Virus record (IMG/VR): IMGVR_UViG_3300025128_004349
Coordinates: 1 to 24,120 of that record
Source of the DNA: a virus
DNA length: 24,120 bases
Strand: one strand, 5' to 3'
Of this stretch, positions 14,467 to 23,000 are shown piece by piece (within the stretch, counting starts at the first letter, position 1; each line of letters starts with the position of its first letter). A program made the translations under genes and the position numbers. Below the pieces are notes generated by a model. The model had not been told where the DNA came from. It made no database searches and saw nothing but the letters and a program-made list of their open reading frames with translations.

Positions 14467-14663
14467 AATTGAGCGCAGGTGACAGGGATGGATTGCAAGA
14501 CAGCGTGAATGAATTGCTAGATGTTGTACGGGAACTAAAGCATGAGTTGGACAACGATAACGAAGAGATCAAGTCAAGCGGTGGTCGCCATCACAAAAAG
14601 AACTACAACAACGGTGGCGGCTATAACAAAAAGAACAAAGCCAACAATCGTCGCAATCGTTAA
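14463..14663 (+). CDS. Small protein: helix plus Asn/Lys/Gly-rich tail
   Basis: This 66-residue protein starts at ATG 14463, overlapping the previous stop by 4 bases. Residues 1-35 form an acidic coiled-coil-like helix (LQDSVNELLDVVRELKHELD). The rest is a low-complexity basic tail of Asn, Lys, Gly, His and Arg (KKNYNNGGGYNKKNKANNRR). Such tails can bind nucleic acid. GGAG lies one base before the ATG, too close for normal use, so coupling to the upstream gene is likely. It ends three bases before the adaptor gene. No family recognised. Confidence 0.62.
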   Translation: MKLSAGDRDGLQDSVNELLDVVRELKHELDNDNEEIKSSGGRHHKKNYNNGGGYNKKNKANNRRNR

Positions 14664-14666
14664 ACG

Positions 14667-15734
14667 ATGAGTGCTGAATACATAATTGACAGGTTTGGGC
14701 GCAAGGTCGGCCTTAATGCAGGTGACGCCAATCAACGCTACGTCATTCTCGACTTCCTCAACGAGGCAATGCAGTCAGTATATGAACACGTTGATATTCC
14801 CGGCTCATTGGTTGAAGAAGAATTTTACGTTGCCGGTAAGCAACGAATTGCGTTGAGTCGTGATGTCCACGCCATTCGTGCGATGCGCGAAAAGGAGTCG
14901 AAGCTAACATGGAGTATTAACAATCTCCTGTCAGAATATAACCAGAACAACTGGCGAAGTGACAATCGTTGCTGGCGTGTTGTCGGCTACGAGCCACTCA
15001 AGAAATCCTTATCCACAGCAATTACTGGCTCTCGTGGTAGTTCTGCAACTGGTCTAACAGTCCATTGGTTTGCCAACATTGCAGCCACAGAAAAACTTGC
15101 GGTAACATTTGAGACATCAGCTTCAGACAGGCAAACACTTGAGGTGTGGCCAAACTACCCAAGCGCAGCAGCGGCCTACACAACTGCATCGTCGCCACAC
15201 TCAATAGCACTCACGCTGGACAACAATCGCACCATCACATCTGTTGTGGGCATGAGACGGTTTGATACAAACAACGAACGGTTTGGTGGTTATACAGCTA
15301 ACGATGGCGGGTTGGTCAGGTTGGTGGATACAGCCGACACATCAATTATTTATTCTGAGATACCACACGACGAGACCGAGGCTCAGTATATGATAGTGGA
15401 CATCTCCGAGTTTCCTTGGGATGACACAGCGGCACAGGACGATTCACACACTCTACAAGTCTTGTACAAGAAGAAGCTGAAACACATCAAGAGCGACAAC
15501 GATCCATTCCCACTCTACGGTTTTGAGAATATCGTGATGCACAAGATGATGCAGTTGTTCATGGAGGAGCAAGGCAAGCTGCAAGAGGCGATGGTTTATG
15601 ACGGCAAAGTGACACGCGATTTGGGTCGCAAGATAGCTGACCTTGAACGTGGACAAAAACGCCTAATGCAATTCGGGCGACACGGGCATGATGCAATTAC
15701 GCTGGCGAGACGCTGGCATTATCACCGTGGCTGA
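14667..15734 (+). CDS. Putative head-to-tail adaptor / neck protein
   Basis: This 355-residue protein has a helical N-terminus (YIIDRFGRKVGLNAGDANQR; VILDFLNEAMQSVYEHVDIP), a beta-rich middle with Thr/Ser/Ala, and a helical C-terminus (ENIVMHKMMQLFMEEQGKLQ; DLERGQKRLMQFGR). This helix-beta-helix plan, with 'DIPGSLVEEEF' near the start and an 'LQVLYKKKL' strand before the last helices, is typical of podovirus neck proteins (T7 gp11-like adaptor) that seat on the portal. The next gene, overlapping by 47 bases, looks like the gp12-type nozzle, so the pair fits the adaptor-nozzle order. Function is inferred from plan and neighbourhood. There is no Shine-Dalgarno before ATG 14667. Confidence 0.68.
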   Translation: MSAEYIIDRFGRKVGLNAGDANQRYVILDFLNEAMQSVYEHVDIPGSLVEEEFYVAGKQRIALSRDVHAIRAMREKESKLTWSINNLLSEYNQNNWRSDNRCWRVVGYEPLKKSLSTAITGSRGSSATGLTVHWFANIAATEKLAVTFETSASDRQTLEVWPNYPSAAAAYTTASSPHSIALTLDNNRTITSVVGMRRFDTNNERFGGYTANDGGLVRLVDTADTSIIYSEIPHDETEAQYMIVDISEFPWDDTAAQDDSHTLQVLYKKKLKHIKSDNDPFPLYGFENIVMHKMMQLFMEEQGKLQEAMVYDGKVTRDLGRKIADLERGQKRLMQFGRHGHDAITLARRWHYHRG

Positions 15735-17724
15735 TTACTCACAACAATCGTTTGTTGGCGGCATGAATATGTCGGTGGATGACACTCGGCTGGGAGAAGA
15801 TGAGTACAAGTTTGCCAAGAACATTCGCAACCGTTTCGGCACACTTGAAGGGATCAAGAATGTCAACGACATCTCCAGCAGTATTGGCGCATTCACTTCA
15901 AACCCGCCAATCCAAGCAATCTATTCTATTGGCGAGTTCGTCTTCCTCTTCTTCAAGGGCGGCTGCAAATATCGTAAGCCATTAAACCCCGACAGTACAT
16001 GGGCCGTTCTCTATAGTGGCGGCACAATGGATAAAACAGCTGAGATATTTGTTCAGGCAGTTCCAGCTTCCACGCAAAACTTTCTACGCAAGGAAACACA
16101 AGTAGCAGGTGCATCACTTGAGTTGGATACAGACAATGCTGTGCAGAGAACAGTTGCAGCTATTATTGTGCAGGACGGCATAAACCAACCAAGAATCATA
16201 GAAATTTCTGGAGGAACAGCAACCGACAGGACATCCAAGAATTATGCAGAGTGGGTGTATGGTGGCACTATCACAGGTGTTATTGATCTTACACCAACAC
16301 CAAGTACAGCATGGCAAGCAAGCCAAACTCACTCGGCTTTTGCTGCAACAAGCACAAGTGGTTATGGTGTGAGCGCAACCTTCTCGGCAACGACAGATGG
16401 TAGTGGAAATCCAACATTCACCTTGGTTGCTGGGGGTCTTGATTATAAAAAGAATGATACACTAATTTTTACTGATCCCGGCTCAACCTCAAATACAGCA
16501 ACCTTAACAGTAACCACAAGGTCATCAGCAGCGCGTGAGTACGTTCCAATAGGGAAGCAAATGGCCTTCTTTAATAACAAGCTATTTGTTGTTAGTACTG
16601 ATGGTACAGAGATTTATCATAGCGTGAGTGGTCGCCCAATGGATTTTACCATCCCGGTTACAACTGAGGGTGACAAGATAAACACAGACGAGACAATTGG
16701 TGGCGCACCGGCAACAGCTTACACAGTTGGTTACAACGTGATTACAGCGTTGTCCGTGTTAAATAATGAGGCACTTTTCGTCTCAACAGTTGGTGGAAGT
16801 TATGGTGTTTCGCTGGACTACACAATGACTGTGTTTGCCGAGCCGATGTTTAGGAAGCAATATCTGTTCACGGCCAACTCAATCAATCAACACTCGTTCG
16901 TTGATTTGTTGGGTGACTTTGCCTTCATTGATCCAGAGGGCTTGAGGTCGTTCAATGCTGTGATGCAATCAAAGAATGAGGGACGCAACTCAATCTTCTC
17001 GCTCAAGGTCGCACGGCTATTCAAGGATGTTGTGCAGGAAACGAAGAAGTGTGCCGCAATTGTCTTTGATGACTACGCCTTGTTCGCTTGTAACACAATC
17101 TTTGGTCACGGCATTCTCGTCTTTGACACGCTCACAAAACAGTTTGTAAGTTTCGATCAACTCACGGATGACAGCAACTCTAACATTGGGCCAGTCATAA
17201 ACTTTGCCAAGGTGGAGACAAACAACAAGCGTGAGCTATTTGCAATCACACATGGAACAACAACCAGCTCAGGCGACCCAGCCTACAAATGCGTTAAGTT
17301 ATATGAGGGTTCTAACTTCGCAACGGCATACGTCGAGACTAAAGCATTTTGCACCAACGATACCAGAGTCGAGCAGAAGCCACAGGAGCTTCGCCTTCTA
17401 TTTAACAAGATACAATCAGCCTCGTCGGTCACAGCAACCCAACGTGTGAACGACGAAACAACGCCTGACACGTCGGCTGGCTCACAAGCCAAGACGTTGT
17501 CGGCACAGGTCACGCCCATCACATTCCCCGTCACTCTATCGACGGTATGGAGTGGGCCGAAACAAATACAAAATTTACTTTACAATTTTCAAGGCGGTCA
17601 ACAGGGTTGGAAAGTGTCTTACGCATTGAAATGGACAAATGGAATTAACCTGTCGAACATCCAACTTCAGACGCAGGACATCACTCCTATGAACCCAATG
17701 TTATCACAAGCTTATGTCAGTTAA
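15688..17724 (+). CDS. Tail nozzle / tail tubular protein B-like
   Basis: This 678-residue protein has the start typical of podovirus nozzle proteins: SFVGGMNMSVDDTRLGEDEY followed by KNIRNRFGTLEGIK, the F-x-GG-x-N...D...NxRNRxG signature seen in T7 gp12-like and other tail-stabilising proteins. The body is rich in short beta strands with Gly/Thr/Asn turns and many aromatic residues, consistent with the six-bladed propeller-like platform that forms the tail tip. An internal Thr/Ser/Gly-rich stretch (about residues 220-260) may be an inserted beta domain. Two adjacent ATGs (15688, 15691) lie inside the preceding gene, so coupled translation is likely. The tail tube and fibre attachment role is inferred from the family. 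Confidence 0.75.
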   Translation: MMQLRWRDAGIITVADYSQQSFVGGMNMSVDDTRLGEDEYKFAKNIRNRFGTLEGIKNVNDISSSIGAFTSNPPIQAIYSIGEFVFLFFKGGCKYRKPLNPDSTWAVLYSGGTMDKTAEIFVQAVPASTQNFLRKETQVAGASLELDTDNAVQRTVAAIIVQDGINQPRIIEISGGTATDRTSKNYAEWVYGGTITGVIDLTPTPSTAWQASQTHSAFAATSTSGYGVSATFSATTDGSGNPTFTLVAGGLDYKKNDTLIFTDPGSTSNTATLTVTTRSSAAREYVPIGKQMAFFNNKLFVVSTDGTEIYHSVSGRPMDFTIPVTTEGDKINTDETIGGAPATAYTVGYNVITALSVLNNEALFVSTVGGSYGVSLDYTMTVFAEPMFRKQYLFTANSINQHSFVDLLGDFAFIDPEGLRSFNAVMQSKNEGRNSIFSLKVARLFKDVVQETKKCAAIVFDDYALFACNTIFGHGILVFDTLTKQFVSFDQLTDDSNSNIGPVINFAKVETNNKRELFAITHGTTTSSGDPAYKCVKLYEGSNFATAYVETKAFCTNDTRVEQKPQELRLLFNKIQSASSVTATQRVNDETTPDTSAGSQAKTLSAQVTPITFPVTLSTVWSGPKQIQNLLYNFQGGQQGWKVSYALKWTNGINLSNIQLQTQDITPMNPMLSQAYVS

Positions 17725-17956
17725 TGTAGCTCACACGGATTTCACAGACGCAACTACGTTGTTTGCTGACCTTGCGGCAGCAAACGCCATGCTTGACGGT
17801 CTGACAGTACCAGACGCGACAACCAGCACCGATGGTGTTGCGAAGATGGCAGTACTTGTAGCCGATCCCTCTGGTAATAGTGCAACGAATAATCAAACGG
17901 CAATCATTGCCATCTTAACAAGTCTTAAAAACGCTGGCATCATGTCCAGCTCATAA
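17714..17956 (+). CDS. Small head-fibre-like protein
   Basis: This 80-residue protein overlaps the nozzle gene by 11 bases. The C-terminal half (TSTDGVAKMAVLVADPSGNS, then AIIAILTSLKNAGIM) resembles the short conserved end of phage head-fibre proteins (the Phage_fiber_2 type, pattern 'GvVk.A..vAD...n.L...Lk.aGlm'). The N-terminal half is an Ala/Asp/Thr-rich helix. In those families the end segment probably trimerises or anchors a fibre. Here the protein lacks a long shaft, so it may be only the anchor piece or an unrelated small tail protein. The family likeness is from memory and unchecked. Confidence 0.58.
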   Translation: MSVNVAHTDFTDATTLFADLAAANAMLDGLTVPDATTSTDGVAKMAVLVADPSGNSATNNQTAIIAILTSLKNAGIMSSS

Positions 17957-17960
17957 CGTC

Positions 17961-19109
17961 ATGCCTAGTATTGAAGATATTTTAAATCCCGCAAAGTGGC
18001 TCGAAAAACTCAGCGAAGCTGGGCAAGCCATATTAAAGCCGTTCATAGATAATATTGGTGGAATGTTTAAGGAGGGTGGTATTTTGTCTGGTGATATGAT
18101 GGGCAATATACTGCAAGCATTTATCATATCTGAAACCTTTGGCAAAGATGACACCGCAAAGGATGCTATCAGACAGAATACAGAAGCATTTAAAAAAGCA
18201 CTTCCAGAGTTTGTTGAGGCAAAAATTGCCGCCGGTAAAATAGAAGCAACTGCATTGGCAGATGCTAATGATTTAATTGAATTTGGTTTCTTAACTAAAC
18301 GCAATCCTGACGGCACAGTAAAATCTCAAACACAAATAAAAGACGCTCAAGGTCGAGGTACTGGTAAGCGTGATTTGTATAATAGAGTAAACTTTGGGAC
18401 AGAAACACAGTATCAAACTGATGAGCAAGGTAACATTGTTAAGCAAATTGATGAGCAAGGTAAGCAAGTTCCAGTTGTATTAAAAGAGGGTGTAGAGGGT
18501 CAATACCAACTAGAGAATAGACAGCGCCGTGAGCAAGATAGGAAGGATCGTACTGCTTACGCTCGTAATCAAGCTGATATTTATTCTAAAGATGCTGATA
18601 CTGTGAAGACTGTTGGTGAAGGATTTCGCGCTTTTGAGGAAGCGGCTGCGCCTCATCTTGCTGATACGCAAGCACAACAAGCTGCAAGCCTTCAAGCATT
18701 GCTGGCATCACAAGACCCCACGAAGTTGTCTGGTTCAGAGATGTCCAATGTTGAACGCGGCTTAGGTCGGATGGGTATTGGCGTTGGTCGAACGTCTGAG
18801 ATGGACAAGTACAAGGCAGCGATGACCTTTGGTGATGCCTTGGCGCAGAAACAACAGCGGCTTGGTCAAGCCTTGGCACAGACTGGATCAGTCGCATCAA
18901 GTTTTGGTAGTGGTTACAATCCCGGCGTATTGCAGGGACAGACTGGTGTTCAGAATGTATCTCAACCGGGAAATCAAGCCAACTTTGGTAATGCAGCGGC
19001 CAATGTTTATAGTGGCACTACTGGTATGACTCAGAAATTTCAAGACCCAAGCGCAACCAAGTCAGGGATATTCCAAGATTTAATTTTAGGTGGTGGTAAG
19101 GGAGATTGA
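17961..19109 (+). CDS. Putative internal virion / ejection protein
   Basis: This 382-residue protein has an amphipathic N-terminal helix region (LEKLSEAGQAILKPFIDNIG), a long charged helical middle with EGQYQLENRQRREQDRKDRT, and an Ala/Gln-rich stretch (AQQAASLQALLASQDPTKLS) followed by SGSEMSNVERGLGRMGIGVG. The phrase 'LSgsE...vERglgRmgi' followed by a Gly-rich, Gln/Asn-rich tail recurs in podovirus internal proteins released with the DNA (T7 gp14-like position). Placed directly after the nozzle genes and before the giant protein, it probably belongs to the ejection machinery. The ATG 17961 has no Shine-Dalgarno. Confidence 0.6.
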   Translation: MPSIEDILNPAKWLEKLSEAGQAILKPFIDNIGGMFKEGGILSGDMMGNILQAFIISETFGKDDTAKDAIRQNTEAFKKALPEFVEAKIAAGKIEATALADANDLIEFGFLTKRNPDGTVKSQTQIKDAQGRGTGKRDLYNRVNFGTETQYQTDEQGNIVKQIDEQGKQVPVVLKEGVEGQYQLENRQRREQDRKDRTAYARNQADIYSKDADTVKTVGEGFRAFEEAAAPHLADTQAQQAASLQALLASQDPTKLSGSEMSNVERGLGRMGIGVGRTSEMDKYKAAMTFGDALAQKQQRLGQALAQTGSVASSFGSGYNPGVLQGQTGVQNVSQPGNQANFGNAAANVYSGTTGMTQKFQDPSATKSGIFQDLILGGGKGD

Positions 19110-19111
19110 TT

Positions 19112-20005
19112 ATGGCCAGTTTATTTGACGTAGTAAATAGAAGGCGACGCTCAAAGGAGTTAGCCGATAAGTTCCGTGAAGGCGCAACGCCAGAGGAGCT
19201 TGAATACTTTGACCGCTTTTACCAAGAGCCATCGTCCAGCCCAGTAATGGCGCGTGGTGCGCTTGAGGGTGAGTTGGATGCAGCAGATGCTTTGCAGCGA
19301 CAATTGATGGCGCGAGGCATGAACAACCTACAGGCTCAAGACGCAACTAGACGCGCCTTGGAGCAGGAGGAAGCTGAGTTAGACAGAACTGCACAGAGTA
19401 TTGCCACGCAATATGGCCCCGGCGGTCTTAAAGGTACTGGCGAGGGTAGCTTTGAATCTTATCAACAAGGATTAAAGCCAGACTCAAGTTCAGTTGGTTG
19501 GGGGATTCACCCTGACGATCAAGACCGTGGCTTGTCACTTGATGATTGGTCAAGACAACGCGCTATGGCTAGGCAAGATGCGAGCGGTGTCTCTGCTGAA
19601 TCAAAGGCCCGTTATGACGAGCAGACGGTTGATGATCGTATTAGCATGATCGAAGAACAAGCGAAGTCATTGCCCGCAGAACTTCAGGCTAAAGGCGCGA
19701 GCGCAGAGGTAACTACCGCGTATATGCAGGAGTTGGGTAGGCAAATACAAATCACAAGGGAGAACGCGCCAGATACTTCTGCATACCAGAATGCTGTGAC
19801 TGCGGTAGAGAACTTGCACAAACTTTACAAAGGCACTTCGGGCGGTGGCGGCTTTAGTTCGTATGGCGCACAAGGCTTTATTAACGAAACGCTAAAAGAA
19901 GGTATAACTCAATCACAAGCATCGGGTGATACCGTGGTTGAGCAAGACGGTCAGCAACTTATTGTTCCAAGACAAACTCACGTTGAAGGTGAATACCCGA
20001 AATGA
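19112..20005 (+). CDS. Hypothetical protein, probable internal virion component
   Basis: This 297-residue protein starts at ATG 19112, chosen over TTG 19106 because GGGAG lies 7 bases upstream, one of the few strong ribosome sites here. The protein is mostly charged helix (VNRRRRSKELADKFREGATP; ALEQEEAELDRTAQSIATQY), with a Gly/Ser/Pro-rich linker and a Gln-rich C-terminus. No membrane segment or enzyme motif is visible. It sits between the internal virion protein and the giant HEVAH protein, with an ATGA overlap to the latter, so it may be the T7 gp15-position protein of the ejection complex. That is inference from order; no family recognised. Confidence 0.55.
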   Translation: MASLFDVVNRRRRSKELADKFREGATPEELEYFDRFYQEPSSSPVMARGALEGELDAADALQRQLMARGMNNLQAQDATRRALEQEEAELDRTAQSIATQYGPGGLKGTGEGSFESYQQGLKPDSSSVGWGIHPDDQDRGLSLDDWSRQRAMARQDASGVSAESKARYDEQTVDDRISMIEEQAKSLPAELQAKGASAEVTTAYMQELGRQIQITRENAPDTSAYQNAVTAVENLHKLYKGTSGGGGFSSYGAQGFINETLKEGITQSQASGDTVVEQDGQQLIVPRQTHVEGEYPK

Positions 20006-23000
20006 CCCTTGAAGAAAAGAAGGATAGACTACGCAAAAGACTTGGATTACCTGACGATCATCCTGTCTTCACACCAGAAGAGTACGAGGCTAATAGACAA
20101 GCGCAGCAGACAACTGCTGTAGGTGCGGCCTTTGAGGCGGCAAAAGACGAGGCAGTTCCCGGTCTCTTTGGTTTAGCTGGTCTCAAGGCTGGCGCACAAA
20201 CCATAGGAAAGCTACCACTTCCCGGCGTGTGGGGTAAAGTTGCTAAAGGTGTTGGTATATTTGGTACTGCAATTGGTAGCGCAATAGCTGGTCATAAAGT
20301 GCAGGACGAAGTTCTTGAGGCGGTCAGGGACGAGGACACGAATCAAGCCGACAAACTTCTCTCACAAGAACTTCGCAAAGAACATCCAATTGCATTTACG
20401 GCTGGTGAAGTTGTTGGTGGATCATTGGGTGGTGGCATTGGGCCATCAACGAGAAACCTTAAAGGCTTGGGTGAGATCGTGAGGACTGGTGCTGGATGGC
20501 GCGGTAAAGCTAACAAGGAGCTTGTTAGCCACACACTACAAGAAGCTGGTGTTGGTGCGGGCGTTGGTATGGCACTTGAAGGTGCGCGACAATACTCCGA
20601 GGGAGACTTTAAACCCGGCGCAATGATAACCACCGGCATTGGTGGTGCGCTGTTTACCAAGCCAATTTTGCATGGTAAGAAGTTGATGGGTACACCTGTT
20701 GTGCCGCACAGCGAAGCAGAGTATGCCAAGCAAACACGCGATCTCAGTTTTGTTAAGGTAACGCAACCGAAGGTAAGTGCTGAAGCACAGTTTTCTGCTG
20801 AAAACATTCCCCCAACTCTTGAGCATATAACCGCAGAAGAAGCTGTCTATTTAAATGATCCGAGATTATCGGATGTGCAACGGGCTGCACGAATTGATGA
20901 TTACCAGAAAGTGTACATGAGCAAGAAGGCTGGTGATGATGCCGCCAAGAAGCCCACCAAAGATTCTGCTAAGGATAGTTCCCAGAAAAGAGCCAGCGAT
21001 CTTGCAAAGAAAGAAGACGTAGCATCCAAGCCAGACGGTGCAGAAGAGGCACTTACCACGTTTGCGGAAAAGCAAGGTCTACAAGATAAAGTTAAGGCGA
21101 GTGTTAATCGAGCAGTTGCAAATGCCTCTGATAAGCAATTGAATCAGACTGAGCGCATGGCTCAACAGGGTGCTGCCCGTAAGTACGCTGATGAGATCGA
21201 GAAGACTCCAGAAGAACTCCGCATAAAACTTGAAGAAGAGATCACCAAGAAGCTTGGCTCTGATCCTTGGTTGACCGTCAAAAATCTGATGGCCCAACGT
21301 AACGTTGGAATTAGATTAGCGGTAGATGACCTTGTTGATCAAGCTGGTCGCACAATTTACGGCTTCACGCCAAGAGGCAGTCGTGATGTTGTGCTAACTC
21401 CAGCCATGCTGCCAGAAACTCCGTTCCATGAAGTCGCTCATGTGTGGGTGAGTGATATGCTTGGCTCAATCAGCCGTGATGCCAAGACCTACGGTGAGCC
21501 AACTGCTGACGCTAAAGCCATGAAAGGATGGCTTAAAGAGTTGTACGAAGTAGATGCGGTGACTGATGAAAGAGCGAAGTCATCAACTGAAAGTAGGGAT
21601 GATGCGTTGGAAAAGTTTGCAAAGGAGACAGGAAGGAAACTAGCTGATAGGATGTTGAACTTGCCGAAGGGTAAGTTTGCTAAAATGCGTCGTTGGTTTT
21701 CTGATATTCAACGTGGCCGTCGCATGGCAGGGAAGACCAATAGCACGGATGACATCTTGGATTTCATGGCGCAACGCATTGAGATTGATCGGAACCCGCT
21801 TGCAGACACCGACTTGATGGCAAGGCAAGGTCAAAGCCTTGCAAGTTTCGTAAACTCATCGAAGGTTTTTGACACGCAGTTGGGTGATCCATCAGAGAGT
21901 CACAAGGCAACAACCACAATTGACGGTGTTAAGTATGAGTCAGTTGCAAATGCTTACGCTGTCCCAACAGAGATTTCCAAACTCTTTAACATTCCCGATA
22001 TGCCGAAGGGCTTTGCCAAGAAGTATGCGGGTGAGTTGAACAAGCTGAAGGCATCCATCGTGGGAGGAACTGAGTACACTCCCAGCCTAGACTATGTTCA
22101 ATCGTTTAGCTTGGCCGAAGTTGAGAATTATCCGGCAGCTTACAAGAGCATGATGCAAGGTTTGCAGAAGCGTAACACAGGTGCGCTCAAGCAAATCTTC
22201 AAGATGTTTGAAGACGATGTAATTGACATTACCTTGGAGACAAGTCAGCCCGATATGTACCGAGGCTTGTACGATGAGACCGAGATCAAGATTAACATTC
22301 CCACAATAGATGATAACTTTGATATGGTCTTGGCTCAACAGTTGGTCAAGCGGCACTTGAGAGATAATCAAGATGTCTTGAAAGACCTCACAGGTGTCTG
22401 GCAACGGTTGACGTTTGGTGATGGTTGGTTCCAAGGCTACGAGCCTGAACTTGTTACAAGATTTCTGAGGTTCGCATCTCAGCATGATATGCCCGAAGAG
22501 TTCGCCTCGGTAGTTGCACGTTACAACGAAGACCTTGGCGTGGACGGGATTCAGTTTGGTTATCGTGGTCAGTCAAAGTCGATGCGCGATAACTACGCCA
22601 GCTATCACGACAAGATGTCGAACCAAGGCAACTCATTGCATTTCGCAATGAAAAACTTGCCCGATGATGTACGCAAAGCTTTTGCCCAGACAATGCTGAA
22701 CAAGTCTAGTATGTGGGATGACGCTGATACATTCCTCGCAGACTTTGATGCCATGATAAACACGTTTGGCATAAGTGGTTCACACGCTCGCAAAAAATTT
22801 AACAGGTTGAGCCAATCACCAAGGCACGTTATGGATGGCTTAACGAGTAAGGAAGCGTTCAAGTCACTTGATGGTTTCAACAGGCTTTGGCCGCGTGTTG
22901 ATGCAGCTCCCCACGTTAGTCCTGTTGATCATCCCAATCCATATGTCTTGAGGGATTTATGGTCAAAAGATGTTGTCCCGTTTGAGCAGTCCAAGTTCAC

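Noticed and set aside
20343-20807. 154-codon minus-strand frame
   Set aside because: It lies within the giant virion gene, which has an uninterrupted + frame and a coupled start.
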